Source: Acidobacteriota bacterium (GTDB taxonomy: Bacteria > Acidobacteriota > Vicinamibacteria > Fen-336). Taken from it: a DNA stretch of 64,000 nucleotides. The notes beneath the pieces are model-generated. The model ran no database searches and had not been told where the DNA came from. It saw only the letters and a program-made list of their open reading frames with translations. The position numbers were made by a program, and so were the translations under genes. This document shows positions 37,846 through 47,071 of this stretch, piece by piece. Position 1 is the stretch's first letter. Each line of letters opens with the position of its first letter. The stretch covers positions 38,891-102,890 of the forward strand of contig WYBL01000020.1 in the NCBI GenBank assembly GCA_011526565.1, read 5' to 3'.

Positions 37846-39954
37846 ATGCGCCTGTCCGCCGTCGTCACGGCGACCCTGCTGGCGACCGCCGCCTTCGCGG
37901 CCGGTCCGCAGCACAAACCCGCCGACCTGCCCGTCTTCGGCGTCGACTCCGTCGTCGTCGCCGTCCCCGTCTTCGTGCTCGACAAGAGCGGCAAGGCGGT
38001 GCCCGGCCTGACCCGCGAGGCGTTCGCGGTCGAAGACGACGGCAAGCCCGTGCCGGTCGTCGCGTTCCAGGCCGTCGACGCGGGCGAGCGGCTGCCCCCC
38101 GACGCGCCACGCTCGACCCGGGCGGCCGCCCGGCGCCAGTTCCTGTTCCTCTTCGACCTCTCGTTCTCGACACCGGACGGGCTGCGCCGCGCGCGCGAAG
38201 CGGCCCTGAGTGCGTTGGACGAAGGCCTGGCCCCGGGCGACCTGGCCGCGGCTGCGACGTTCGGCAACTCCGGCCTGAGGATCCTGGTCAGCTTCACGAG
38301 CGACCGCGAGCAGTTGCGCCGCGCGTTCCTCGATCTGGGCGGGATGCAGGCGGAGCGCCGCACCGACCCCTTGCACCTCGCGTTCGACCTCGGCCTGCGG
38401 CTGGGCGAGAGCGGCGGCCTCGAAACCGATGCGCGCCGCGGCGACGACCCCGGCCGGGGGGCCGACATGGACGCCCAGCTCCGCGTGCACCTGATCCAGC
38501 AGGACCAGGTCGAGCGGCGGATCTATGCCGACCGGGTCCGCGGCTTCCTCGACGGCCTCGAGGGCCTCGCTCGGCTGCTGGACTCGGTCCAGGGTCGCAA
38601 GCAGGTGCTGCTGCTCTCGGCTGGTTTCGACCCCGGGGTGCTGGGCGGCGTCGAAGGAGCGCAGCGCGTCGAGAGCACACGTTCGGTCACCGAGGGCCGC
38701 ATCTGGGAGGTCGACTCCTCGGCCCATTTCGGCGACGCGGTGACGGCGCAGGCGATGAGCGGGCTGTTCGACGCGCTGGCGGCGGCGGACGTGGTCGTCC
38801 ATTCCCTCGACGTCACCGGGCTGGGCGCGGGCGGCCGGGCCGACGCGGGCGGTCGCTCGGCGGCCGGCGGCAAGGGCTCGGAGTCGCTGGCCCAGCTCGC
38901 GATCAACTCCGGCGGCCGCTTCGTCAAGTCGGCCAACGACGCGAGCGCCGCTCTGCGCGAGATCCTCGATGCCAGCCGCCACTACTACGTGCTGGCCTTC
39001 GAACCCCGCGCGGGCGGCAAGAAGCCGGGCCAGCTCCGCCGGCTCAAGGTGAAGGTGGCAGGCGACGGGCTCAAGGTCTCGCACCGCGCTGCCTGGATGC
39101 TGCCCGCGCCGATCGCTGCCGACGCGCCACAGGCGCGGCTCGCGACCGCTGACGCGATCGTCAAGGGCCTCGAGGGCGGCTCGTTCGGGCTGCGCGCGGT
39201 GGCCGTCCCCTACCGCGGTGCGAACGGCGCGCCGGCACTGCCGTTCGTGCTCGAGATCGACGGCTCCGGGCTCGCGGCGGGCGCGAAGGGCGCGCTCGAC
39301 CTCGAGGTCTTCGGGTACGCTTTCGACGCGGAAGGGCGGATCGAGGACGCGGTCCACGCCACGCCTCGGGTCGACCTCGCCACGCTCGGCGCACAGGTCC
39401 GCGACAAGGGAGTCCAGGTGCTGAGCTCGTTCCGGGTGACGCCTGGCCCCCACGAACTGCACTTCGTCGTCCGCGAGCGCGGCTCCGGCCGCGCGGCGGC
39501 CGTGCGCGTGCCGGCCTCGGTGCCCGACTTCTCGGGTCCTGCCCTCTCCGACCCGCTCTTCGTCGACGACCCGCGGACCCGGGTCGTGGTGCCGGCTCCC
39601 AGCGTCGCGCAGCCTCAGCTCGCGATCCCGTTCCGGCTCGGCGAAACCGCGTTCGTCCCCGACCCGAGGCCCAGCCTGCGCGCGGGCACCCGCGTGGAGA
39701 TCGCGCTCTTCGCCTGGAAACACCCCGGCCTCGGCTTCTCCGAGCTGACAGCGAAGCTGCTGGGCGGACCGGAGCCGGTCGATGCCGAAGCGCGCCTGGG
39801 CCGCAGCCTGCGCGACGCGGACGGCTTCGTGCGCCTCGTCGTGACGATCGTGGTGCCGCCGGGGCCTGCAGGCGACCGCCTGCTGGAACTGACCTTCCGC
39901 GATCCCGAGACGGGCGACGTCGTGACGACTGCCGCTCCCGTCCGGGTCGAGTAG
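37846..39954 (+). CDS. VWFA-related secreted protein (acidobacterial type)
   Basis: A 702-residue exported protein. A signal peptide (MRLSAVVTATLLATAAFAAG) leads to a short domain (VVVAVPVFVLDKSGKAVPGL with LTREAFAVEDDGKPV) typical of the VWFA-related domain family expanded in Acidobacteriota. Then comes a von Willebrand A domain with MIDAS motif FLFDLSFSTPD (DxSxS, ~102) and LLLSAGFDPG. The Gly-rich ADAGGRSAAGGKGSES loop lies within it. The C-terminal 300 residues are beta-rich and unassigned. It probably acts in adhesion or protein assembly outside the inner membrane. Monocistronic. Confidence 0.9.
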   Translation: MRLSAVVTATLLATAAFAAGPQHKPADLPVFGVDSVVVAVPVFVLDKSGKAVPGLTREAFAVEDDGKPVPVVAFQAVDAGERLPPDAPRSTRAAARRQFLFLFDLSFSTPDGLRRAREAALSALDEGLAPGDLAAAATFGNSGLRILVSFTSDREQLRRAFLDLGGMQAERRTDPLHLAFDLGLRLGESGGLETDARRGDDPGRGADMDAQLRVHLIQQDQVERRIYADRVRGFLDGLEGLARLLDSVQGRKQVLLLSAGFDPGVLGGVEGAQRVESTRSVTEGRIWEVDSSAHFGDAVTAQAMSGLFDALAAADVVVHSLDVTGLGAGGRADAGGRSAAGGKGSESLAQLAINSGGRFVKSANDASAALREILDASRHYYVLAFEPRAGGKKPGQLRRLKVKVAGDGLKVSHRAAWMLPAPIAADAPQARLATADAIVKGLEGGSFGLRAVAVPYRGANGAPALPFVLEIDGSGLAAGAKGALDLEVFGYAFDAEGRIEDAVHATPRVDLATLGAQVRDKGVQVLSSFRVTPGPHELHFVVRERGSGRAAAVRVPASVPDFSGPALSDPLFVDDPRTRVVVPAPSVAQPQLAIPFRLGETAFVPDPRPSLRAGTRVEIALFAWKHPGLGFSELTAKLLGGPEPVDAEARLGRSLRDADGFVRLVVTIVVPPGPAGDRLLELTFRDPETGDVVTTAAPVRVE

Positions 39955-39959
39955 GGTCC

Positions 39960-40045
39960 TGCCGGAGGTGGGACTCGAACCCACACGGGCCTGCTAGGCC
40001 CCGGGGCTTTTAAGGCCCCCGCGTCTGCCATTCCGCCACTCCGGC
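39960..40045 (-). tRNA. tRNA-Leu (anticodon UAA)
   Basis: An 86-base class II tRNA on the minus strand. Acceptor stem GCCGGAG pairs with CTCCGGC and A is the discriminator. The anticodon stem is GGGGC/GCCCC with loop CTTAAAA, giving anticodon TAA for UUA/UUG leucine codons. The variable arm GGGGCC-TAGCA-GGCCC is long, as in tRNA-Leu, and the T-arm has GGTTCGAGTCC. CCA is not encoded (the next bases are GGA). Confidence 0.95.
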
Positions 40046-40141
40046 GCGGGGCGATCATGCCCCACGCCGCGCCGCCCGCGCGAGGTTGCGTTGACCTCGC
40101 GCCGGGCCGCGCCCAACATGCACCCCGACCGGAGGTACCCG

Positions 40142-42244
40142 ATGCTCGTCCGCCTCGCCGCAGCGCTGCTCGCTCTCGCCCTCGCCGCTCCCTCGCTGGC
40201 GGCCGAGGCCTCTTCGCCCGCCGGCCACTGGAAGGGCGCGATCGAAGTACCGGCCGGGCGCCTCGAGATCGACGTCGACCTGGCGCGCGCCGAAAGCGGC
40301 GCGTGGAGCGGCGACATCTCGATCCCTGCCCAGGGCGCGAAGGACCTGGCGCTGGCCGAGGTGTCCGTGCTGGACGCGAAGGTGTCGTTCCGGATGCCGG
40401 GCGTGCCCGGCGACCCGAAGTTCGCGGGCGAGCTGTCGGCCGACGGCGCGACGCTCGCCGGCACCTTCAGCCAGGGCGGGGCGACGCTGCGCTTCTCGCT
40501 CTCCCGCGGCGCCGCCCCGGTGGCGGCGGCCCGCGAGAAGCTCGATGGCATCGACGCGGTGATCGAGAAGGCGCTCGCCGACTTCGAGGCCCCGGGCATG
40601 GGCCTCGCGGTGGTCCGGGGCGGCGAGGTCGTGCTCGCGAAGGGTTACGGCCTGCGCGACCGCGAGCAGAAGCTGCCGGTCACCGCCGACACGCTGTTCG
40701 CGATCGGGTCCACGACCAAGGCGATGACCGCCACCCTGCTCGGGATGCTGGCCGACGAGGGCAAGGTCGCGTTCGACGCCCCCGTGCGCCGCTACCTGCC
40801 GTGGTTCGCGCTGAAGGACGCCGCTCTCTCGGAGCGGCTCACGGTGCGCGACCTGCTCACCCACCGCTCGGGCCTGCCGCGGCACGACCTGCTCTGGTAC
40901 AACTTCAACGAGGGCACGCGCCGCCAGCTCGTCGAGCGCATCGCCCACCTCGACCTGACCGCCGACCTGCGCGAGAGGTTCCAGTACAACAACCTGATGT
41001 ACGCGACGGCCGGCTACCTGGCCGGCGAGCTGGCCGGCACGAGCTGGGAGGCGCTGGTCCGGGAGCGGCTGTTCGTCCCGCTCGGCATGGCGCGCACGAA
41101 CGTCTCGGTGCTCGACTCGGAGCGCGACCCCGACCACGCCCTGCCGTACGCGAAGCGGGACGACAGGGTCGAACGCATCCCGTTCCGCCGCATCGACCTC
41201 GTGGGCCCGGCCGGCTCGGTCAACTCGAGCGCCTCCGAGATGGCGCGCTGGCTGCTCTTCAACCTGGCAGGCGGCAAGGCCGGCGAACGCCAGCTCGTGC
41301 AGCGCGCCACGCTCGCGGACGCCCACGCGCCGCACATGGTGGGCAGCGGGCGGGGCGATCGGCGCGAGATCCTGCCGATCGGCTACGGCCACGGCTGGGG
41401 CGTCGACGCCTATCGCGGCCACCGCCGGGTCAGCCACGGCGGCGGCATCGACGGCTTCATCACGATGGTGACCCTGTTCCCCGACGACGACCTCGGCATC
41501 GTCTCGTTCGTCAACGCCGGCGTCGGCCTGCCCGACCTCGTCAACAACACGATCGCCGACCGCGTGCTGGGCCTGGAGCCCGTCGACTGGATCGGCGAGG
41601 CGCTGGCCCGGCGCAAGACCGCCGAGGCGGCCGGCGCCGAGGCGGAGAAGAAGAAGGCGGCGGCGCGGGTCGCGGGCACGAAGCCGTCGCACCCGCTGGC
41701 CGACTACGCGGGCGACTACACACACCCGGGCTACGGCACGGTCAAGGTCGAAGCCGCGGACGCCAAGCAGGTTTCGCTCGCGATCACGATCAACGGCATC
41801 CGCACGCCGCTCCAGCACTGGCACTACGACGTGTGGAACGGCGCGAAGACGGACGACCCGACCTTCGAGGACACGAAGTTCCTGTTCCGTGGCGACGCCG
41901 ACGGCCAGATCGCCGCGGTGGAGGCCCGTTTCGACGCCCAGGCGCCGCCCGTGGTGTTCGGCAAGCGGCCACCGGCGCGGCTCTTCGACCCCGCGGCCCT
42001 CTCGGCGTTCGTCGGCCGCTACCAGTTCCCGAACCAGGTGGCCGAGGTCACGCTTTCGGGCGCTTCGCTCAAGCTCACGCTGCCCGGCCAGCCGACCTAC
42101 ACGCTCGAGGCGCTGGTCTCCGGCCGCTTCGCGCTGAAGGAGGCGCCGATCGTCCAGATCGAGTTCGTCGAGGTGGGCGGCCGCGTGACGCAGTTGCGCT
42201 CGCACCAGCCCGACGGCGTCTACGAGGCGAAGCGGATCGAGTAG
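40142..42244 (+). CDS. Serine beta-lactamase-like hydrolase with C-terminal DUF3471 region
   Basis: A 700-residue exported class C beta-lactamase-related (serine hydrolase/esterase) protein. After the signal peptide (VRLAAALLALALAAPSLAAE) there is a ~110-residue beta domain, then the catalytic domain with S-x-x-K in GSTTKAMTATL (~189), Y-x-N as FQYNNLMYATAGYLAGELAG and the H-G-G triad motif in VSHGGGIDGF. The C-terminal third has two copies of a DUF3471-like beta module (LADYAGDYTHPGYGTVKVEA and LSAFVGRYQFPNQVAEVTL). GGAGG precedes ATG 40142. It is more likely an esterase or D-peptidase than a resistance enzyme. Confidence 0.9.
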   Translation: MLVRLAAALLALALAAPSLAAEASSPAGHWKGAIEVPAGRLEIDVDLARAESGAWSGDISIPAQGAKDLALAEVSVLDAKVSFRMPGVPGDPKFAGELSADGATLAGTFSQGGATLRFSLSRGAAPVAAAREKLDGIDAVIEKALADFEAPGMGLAVVRGGEVVLAKGYGLRDREQKLPVTADTLFAIGSTTKAMTATLLGMLADEGKVAFDAPVRRYLPWFALKDAALSERLTVRDLLTHRSGLPRHDLLWYNFNEGTRRQLVERIAHLDLTADLRERFQYNNLMYATAGYLAGELAGTSWEALVRERLFVPLGMARTNVSVLDSERDPDHALPYAKRDDRVERIPFRRIDLVGPAGSVNSSASEMARWLLFNLAGGKAGERQLVQRATLADAHAPHMVGSGRGDRREILPIGYGHGWGVDAYRGHRRVSHGGGIDGFITMVTLFPDDDLGIVSFVNAGVGLPDLVNNTIADRVLGLEPVDWIGEALARRKTAEAAGAEAEKKKAAARVAGTKPSHPLADYAGDYTHPGYGTVKVEAADAKQVSLAITINGIRTPLQHWHYDVWNGAKTDDPTFEDTKFLFRGDADGQIAAVEARFDAQAPPVVFGKRPPARLFDPAALSAFVGRYQFPNQVAEVTLSGASLKLTLPGQPTYTLEALVSGRFALKEAPIVQIEFVEVGGRVTQLRSHQPDGVYEAKRIE

Positions 42245-42251
42245 GCGCCTT

Positions 42252-43037
42252 TCAGCGGCGAGCGGCGGCGATCACCTCGAGCACCGCCTCGTGCAACGGC
42301 CCGTTGGTGACGAGGACCTCGTCCGTCTCGACCCCGAGCGGCGATCCGTCGAAACGCGAGGCGCGCCCGCCTGCCTCCTCGACCATCAGCGCGCCCGCCA
42401 TCACGTCCCACGGCTTGAGCCGCTCTTCCCAGAAGCCGTCGATGCGGCCCGCCGCCATGTATGCCAGGTCGAGGGCGGCGGCGCCGTCGCGGCGCACCGC
42501 GCGGGCCCGCGCGATCAGCGCCCGGAACAGCACGAGCGCACGGTCGACGTCGTCGCGGAAGTCGTAGGGGAAACCGGTGATCAGCAGGCTCTGCAGCAGC
42601 TCGGAAGTCCGCGTGCAGTGCACGCGGCGGCCGTTGCAGAACGCGCCGGCTCCGCGCTCGGCCGTGAACAGCTCCTGCTTGACGGGGTCGTAGACCGCAC
42701 CGGCGACCCGTTCGCCGCGCCTCGTGAGCCCCACCGAGGCGCAGTAGAACGGGTAGCCGTGGGCGTAGTTCGTGGTGCCGTCGAGCGGGTCGACGTACCA
42801 CACGTAGTCCGAGCCGCGGCGCTCGGTCGCGGTCTCCTCCGTCACGATGTCGTGGTCGGGAAAGCGCTGGCGCAGCACCCGCAGGATCGCGTCTTCGCTG
42901 GCGCGGTCGACCTCGGTCACCAGGTCGACCTCGCCCTTGTGGCGGATCTCGATCTCCTGGCCGCGGTAGCGGGCCTGCACGGCGCCCGCGGCGAGCACCG
43001 CCTCGGCCGCCACGTTCGCGAAGCTGCTGGTGTCCAC
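42252..43037 (-). CDS. Inositol monophosphatase family protein
   Basis: A 261-residue Mg-dependent phosphatase (SuhB/IMPase). Metal motifs are VTEETAT, YVDPLDGTTNYAHG and PWDVMAGALMVEEAGG, all complete. The enzyme would dephosphorylate inositol-1-phosphate or a related sugar phosphate. Start is GTG 43037 with GGAGGAG nine bases upstream; the longer frame to 43118 lacks family residues. It is divergent from the ArnT-like gene and convergent with the serine hydrolase gene. This is the second IMPase-type domain in the window; the other is fused to an ADP-ribosylglycohydrolase. Confidence 0.93.
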   Translation of the reverse strand: MDTSSFANVAAEAVLAAGAVQARYRGQEIEIRHKGEVDLVTEVDRASEDAILRVLRQRFPDHDIVTEETATERRGSDYVWYVDPLDGTTNYAHGYPFYCASVGLTRRGERVAGAVYDPVKQELFTAERGAGAFCNGRRVHCTRTSELLQSLLITGFPYDFRDDVDRALVLFRALIARARAVRRDGAAALDLAYMAAGRIDGFWEERLKPWDVMAGALMVEEAGGRASRFDGSPLGVETDEVLVTNGPLHEAVLEVIAAARR

Positions 43038-43126
43038 GCTCGTCTCTCCTCCCCCGGCGCGGGATTGTAGGCCCGGCGCGCCGGCACAGGCACAGCGCGG
43101 CCGTAGTAGCATCCGCATCCTCGCCG

Positions 43127-44716
43127 ATGTCCCTGCCTTCCCCCGCCGACCAGCGCCTGCCGAAGCTCGCCACCGGCGTGCTGCTGCTGGGCGCCCTGCT
43201 GCTCGCCGTGTTCCGCGCCGACCAGTTCCCGCTCCTCGGCCCCGACGAGCCGCGCTACACCCGGGTCGCCGTGGAGATGCACCGCGCGGACGAGTGGGTG
43301 CGCCCGACGCTGCAGGGCGAGCCGTGGCTGGAGAAGCCGATCCTCTTCTACTGGCTCGCCTCGGCGGCGTTCGACCTGTTCGGCGAGACCGAGACCGCGG
43401 CGCGCCTGCCTTCGAACCTGGCCGCCGTGGCGCTTTGCGGCCTGACCGCGCTGTTCGGAGCCCGCACCCTCGGCGCCCGCGGCGGGCTGCTCGCCGGCGG
43501 GCTGCTGGCCACCGCGATCCTGCCCTTCGTGTACGCCCGCGCCGCCAGCATGGACATGCTGCTCGCAGCGTCCGTGACGGCCGCTGTCGCGCTGTGCGGC
43601 CTGCGCCTGCTCGGCATCGCCGGCGGCACGGCCTGGCCAGCCGCCTTCGCGGCGATGGGGCTCGCCACGCTCGCCAAGGGCCCGCTCGGGATCGTGCTGC
43701 CGCTGCTCGTGCTGCTCGCCTGGAGCGCCGCGACGCGGCAGGCAGTACCGCTCGTCCAGTTCCTGCGGCCGGGCAACCTGCTGGCGCTGCTGCTGGTCGC
43801 CGGGCCGTGGTATGGCGCGATCCTCTTCGACCAGGGCTGGCACTTCGTCGACGTCTTCATCCTGAACCACAACCTGGCGCGAATGACCTCGACGATCCAC
43901 AACCACCCGGGCCCGTTCTGGTACTACGTGCCCGTGCTGCTGGCGGGGCTGTTCCCGTGGAGCGGCCTGGTCGTGCCGGCCGTGGCCGGCGCGGCGCCGC
44001 GCCGCTCGCGGGTCGACCTGTTCCTGCTGTGCTGGCTGCTGGCGCCGCTCGCGTTCTTCTCCTCGGCCGGCTCCAAGCTGCCGGGCTACATCCTGCCGTG
44101 CCTGCCGCCGCTGGCGCTGCTGTGCGCGCAGGCGGCGCTGCGCATCGACCGCGAGCGCGGTGGCTGGGGCTGGGGCCGTTTCGCGGCCCTGTTGACGCTG
44201 GTGCTGGGCGCCGTGCTGTTCGCCGCGCCGTTCGCGTGGGCCCGCCGCGGCGAAACCGGGGCACTCGCCCTGTGGCCCGCCGGCGCCTGGGCCCTGCTCA
44301 CCGCGTTTCTCTTCTCGCGCCGCATCGCGAAGGACGCGTTCGCCGCCTACCGCGCGCTGGCGATCGGCGGCGCCGGCCTGCTGCTGCTGCTCGCCCTCTC
44401 GCTGCCACCGCTGCTGGCCCGCCTCGAGTCCGGCCGCGCGCTGTTCGCGCCGGCCCGCGGCCGCGAGGTGCTGGCGTGGGGCGCGTGGCGCACCGCGTGG
44501 ATGGCCGGCTACTTCTACAACGACGGCCGCGTGCGCGAGATCGAGGGCATCGCCGACGTCGCGCGGGCCGTCGAGTCGGGCCCGGCGCTGGTGCTGGCCG
44601 GCCCCGCCCAGCGCCGCGAGTTGGAACGCGCGCCAGGCCTCGAGGCGTTCGCGCTGGCGGAGGGCCCGCGCCGCAACGCGCTGCTGCGCGTGAAGCGGGC
44701 TGGCAGCGGCTTCTAG
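43127..44716 (+). CDS. ArnT-like (GT83) membrane glycosyltransferase
   Basis: A 529-residue protein with about 12 hydrophobic segments. The first periplasmic loop LLGPDEPRYTRVAVEMH has the D-E catalytic motif, GEPWLEKPILFYWL is the second conserved motif, and LSTLAKGPLG-like ATLAKGPLGIVLPLL is typical of ArnT, which transfers L-Ara4N from undecaprenyl phosphate to lipid A. FSSAGSKLPGYILPCLPPLA is also characteristic. The exact sugar is not deducible. No SD is obvious before ATG 43127. It converges with the anti-sigma kinase gene, overlapping by four bases at the stops. Confidence 0.9.
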   Translation: MSLPSPADQRLPKLATGVLLLGALLLAVFRADQFPLLGPDEPRYTRVAVEMHRADEWVRPTLQGEPWLEKPILFYWLASAAFDLFGETETAARLPSNLAAVALCGLTALFGARTLGARGGLLAGGLLATAILPFVYARAASMDMLLAASVTAAVALCGLRLLGIAGGTAWPAAFAAMGLATLAKGPLGIVLPLLVLLAWSAATRQAVPLVQFLRPGNLLALLLVAGPWYGAILFDQGWHFVDVFILNHNLARMTSTIHNHPGPFWYYVPVLLAGLFPWSGLVVPAVAGAAPRRSRVDLFLLCWLLAPLAFFSSAGSKLPGYILPCLPPLALLCAQAALRIDRERGGWGWGRFAALLTLVLGAVLFAAPFAWARRGETGALALWPAGAWALLTAFLFSRRIAKDAFAAYRALAIGGAGLLLLLALSLPPLLARLESGRALFAPARGREVLAWGAWRTAWMAGYFYNDGRVREIEGIADVARAVESGPALVLAGPAQRRELERAPGLEAFALAEGPRRNALLRVKRAGSGF

Positions 44717-45132
44717 GCCTTCTTCACCATGCGGACGACGGTGCCGCCGCGCGGCGGGAAGGCGTAGCTGACCTCGTCCATGAACTGCCGCATGAAGAAG
44801 ATGCCGCGGCCGTCCGCCTTCAGCAGGTTCTCCGGCGCCAGCGGGTCGGGCACGGTGCCGGGGTCGAAGCCGGGCCCCTCGTCGGCGATCTCGACGGCGA
44901 GCTGGCCCGGCTCCGCGGTGAACGCGATCCGCACCCGCTTGGCTTCGTCCAGCTTGTTGCCGTGCTTGATCGCGTTGGCGACCGACTCGCGCACGGCCAC
45001 GCTCATGTAGTGGTTCTGGTCTTCGCTGAAGCCGACCAGCGCCGAGAGTTGCGCGAGCACCGTCTGGACCGTTTCGAGCAGGTCCAGCCGGCTCGCGATG
45101 TCGAGGTGAACCGTCCCGGGGTCGCTCTTCAT
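44713..45132 (-). CDS. RsbW/SpoIIAB-like anti-sigma regulatory serine kinase
   Basis: A 139-residue GHKL ATPase of the anti-sigma factor group. N-box VRESVANAIKHGN, G1 box VEIADEGPGFDP and G2 box KADGRGIFFMRQFMDEVSY are all present. Such proteins phosphorylate an anti-anti-sigma STAS protein or bind a sigma factor. No sigma or STAS gene is adjacent, so partners lie elsewhere. The start is ATG 45132; the upstream extension has no homologous motifs. It is divergent from aroA across 118 bases. Confidence 0.9.
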   Translation of the reverse strand: MKSDPGTVHLDIASRLDLLETVQTVLAQLSALVGFSEDQNHYMSVAVRESVANAIKHGNKLDEAKRVRIAFTAEPGQLAVEIADEGPGFDPGTVPDPLAPENLLKADGRGIFFMRQFMDEVSYAFPPRGGTVVRMVKKA

Positions 45133-45234
45133 GGCCTCGTGGCGTCGCACCTCGCGTGGCGCAAAATCGAGAGCGACCGTAACACCCCCGTTTCCGATGG
45201 TCAAGGCGCGCGGGTTCAGCGAGTTGGCCTCGTG

Positions 45235-45240
45235 TACGAT
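45235..45240 (+). promoter_or_regulatory. -10 box of aroA
   Basis: TACGAT lies ten bases before the aroA ATG at 45251, too close for a leader with a ribosome-binding site, so a leaderless transcript is likely. No strong -35 was found. Confidence 0.4.
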
Positions 45241-45250
45241 GCGGCGCGCC

Positions 45251-46546
45251 ATGACCCTCGAGTTGTTCCCGGCCCTGCGCTTCGCGGGCCGCTTCCGCGC
45301 CCCGGGCGACAAGTCGATCTCCCACCGCGCGGCGATCCTGGCGGCACTGGCCACGGGCCGCTCGCGGCTCTCCGGCTTCTCCCCCGCCGCCGACTGCGCC
45401 AGCACCCTCGGCGTCCTGCGCGCGCTGGGAGTCGAACTGGAGACCAGGCCGTGCGAGGCGGGCCTCGACGTCGTCGTCGACGGACGCGGCCCGGATGGCT
45501 GGCGGTCGCCGACCGCGGCGCTCGACTGCGGCAACTCCGGCTCGACGATGAGGATGATGGCGGGCGCGCTGGCGGGTCTGCCACTCGCGGCGACGCTCGA
45601 CGGCGACGGCTCGCTCCGCCGCCGCCCGATGCGGCGCGTCGCGGAGCCGCTGCGCGCCATGGGCGCAGCCGTGGAGACGACGGCCGAGGGCACGCCACCG
45701 CTGCGCGTGGAAGGCGCCTCCCTGCGCGCCCAGCGCCACCGCCCCGCGGTGCCCTCCGCCCAGGTCAAGACCGCGCTGCTGCTCGCGGGCCTCCACGCCT
45801 CGGGCGAGACCTGGGTGGAGGAGGACGCCGCCACCCGCGATCACACCGAGCGGCTGCTGCCGCGGTTCGGCGTCGAGGTGCTGCGCGCCGCGGGTGCCGT
45901 CGGCGTGCGCGGCCCGGCCCGGCTGCGCGGCGCCGAGGTGGCGATCCCCGGCGACGCCTCCTCCGCCGCGTTCCTCGTGGTCGCCGCGCTGACCCGCCCC
46001 GGTTCGTCGATCCGCGTGGAGCACGTGCTGCTCAACCCGGGCCGCGCCGCGTTCCTCAACGTGCTGCGCCGGATGGGTGGCGACCTCGAGTGGCAGGTCG
46101 AGAGCGATGTGCCCGAGCCGGTGGGCTGGATCGAGGCCCGCGGCTCGCGGCTGCGCGCGACGCGGATCGAGCCGCACGAGGTCCCGGCGCTGGTCGACGA
46201 GATCCCGGCCCTGTGCTCTGCCGCGGCGCGAGCCGAAGGCACGACCGAGGTCCGCGGGGCCGCCGAACTGCGGGTCAAGGAGAGCGACCGGCTGGCGGCG
46301 ATGGCCGAGGGCCTCTCGCGGCTGGGCCTCGCGGTCGAGGAGCGGCCCGACGGCCTGGCGGTCACCGGGCGCGAGACGCTGCGCGCCGCCGCGCTGCGCG
46401 CCCACGGTGATCACCGCATCGCGATGGCGCTGGCGGTCGCGGCGCTGTCGGCCGACGGGCCGTGCCTGCTCGACGAGCCCGAGTGCGCGGGCGTGTCGTT
46501 TCCGACCTTCTTCGAGGCGCTGGAGCGCGGGGCCGTGCGCGCGTGA
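45251..46546 (+). CDS. aroA: 3-phosphoshikimate 1-carboxyvinyltransferase (EPSP synthase)
   Basis: A 431-residue enzyme joining PEP to shikimate-3-phosphate in aromatic amino acid synthesis. The signatures are APGDKSISHRAAIL near the start, LDCGNSGSTMRMMAGAL, SAQVKTALLLAGL, ELRVKESDRLAAMAEGL and AHGDHRIAMALAVAAL. Length and all substrate-contact motifs are standard. The stop overlaps the aroK start as TGATG, so both enzymes of the shikimate branch are made together. Confidence 0.97.
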   Translation: MTLELFPALRFAGRFRAPGDKSISHRAAILAALATGRSRLSGFSPAADCASTLGVLRALGVELETRPCEAGLDVVVDGRGPDGWRSPTAALDCGNSGSTMRMMAGALAGLPLAATLDGDGSLRRRPMRRVAEPLRAMGAAVETTAEGTPPLRVEGASLRAQRHRPAVPSAQVKTALLLAGLHASGETWVEEDAATRDHTERLLPRFGVEVLRAAGAVGVRGPARLRGAEVAIPGDASSAAFLVVAALTRPGSSIRVEHVLLNPGRAAFLNVLRRMGGDLEWQVESDVPEPVGWIEARGSRLRATRIEPHEVPALVDEIPALCSAAARAEGTTEVRGAAELRVKESDRLAAMAEGLSRLGLAVEERPDGLAVTGRETLRAAALRAHGDHRIAMALAVAALSADGPCLLDEPECAGVSFPTFFEALERGAVRA

Positions 46547-47061
46547 TGCGGCGCGTCGTGCTGGTCGGCTTCATGGCCGCCGGCAAGAGCACGATCGGCG
46601 CCCGGCTCGCGCGGCGCCTCGGCTGGGACTTCCTCGACATGGACCGGAGGATCGAGGAGCGCCTCGGCCTGAGCGTGGCCGAGGCCTTCGCCCGGCTGGG
46701 CGAGCCGGCCTTCCGGGCGGAAGAGGAGGCGGTCGCCCGCGAGCTGCAGGGCCGCGAGGCGCTGGTGGTGGCTGCGGGCGGCGGCGCGTTCGCCGAACAG
46801 CGCACCCGCGCCCTGCTCCGGACGGACGCCCTGTGCGTGTGGCTGCGCGTCCCGCTGGCCGTCGTCGAGGCCCGGATCGGGGCCGGGAGCGATCGCCCCC
46901 TCGCCGCAAATCGTGCGAGAATCCCCGCGCTGTTCGCCCTTCGCGCGACGAGTTACGCCCTCGCCGACGCGGTCGTCGATGTCGGGGCGGGCGCACCCGA
47001 CGAGGAGGCGCAGCGGGTGTTCGAGGTCGTGCTGGCCTGCCGGTCCGACCGGAGAAGGTGA
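46546..47061 (+). CDS. aroK: Shikimate kinase
   Basis: A 171-residue P-loop kinase that phosphorylates shikimate, the step just before AroA. Walker A is GFMAAGKSTIG, the substrate-binding Asp is in FLDMDRRIEERLG, AAGGGAFAE is the conserved glycine loop and DRPLAANRARI the lid region. The ATG overlaps the aroA stop. The metallophosphoesterase follows after ten bases. Confidence 0.95.
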   Translation: MRRVVLVGFMAAGKSTIGARLARRLGWDFLDMDRRIEERLGLSVAEAFARLGEPAFRAEEEAVARELQGREALVVAAGGGAFAEQRTRALLRTDALCVWLRVPLAVVEARIGAGSDRPLAANRARIPALFALRATSYALADAVVDVGAGAPDEEAQRVFEVVLACRSDRRR

Positions 47062-47071
47062 AATTCCTGGG

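Noticed and set aside
33469..39984. A 2171-codon minus-strand frame
   Set aside because: Only the DsbD-like 700 residues at its end are real. The rest is antisense or out-of-frame to OPT and VWA genes.
42917..46414. Frames over 1100 codons on both strands across the ArnT-aroA region
   Set aside because: They cross several confirmed genes and consist of low-complexity Arg/Ala/Gly-rich sequence.
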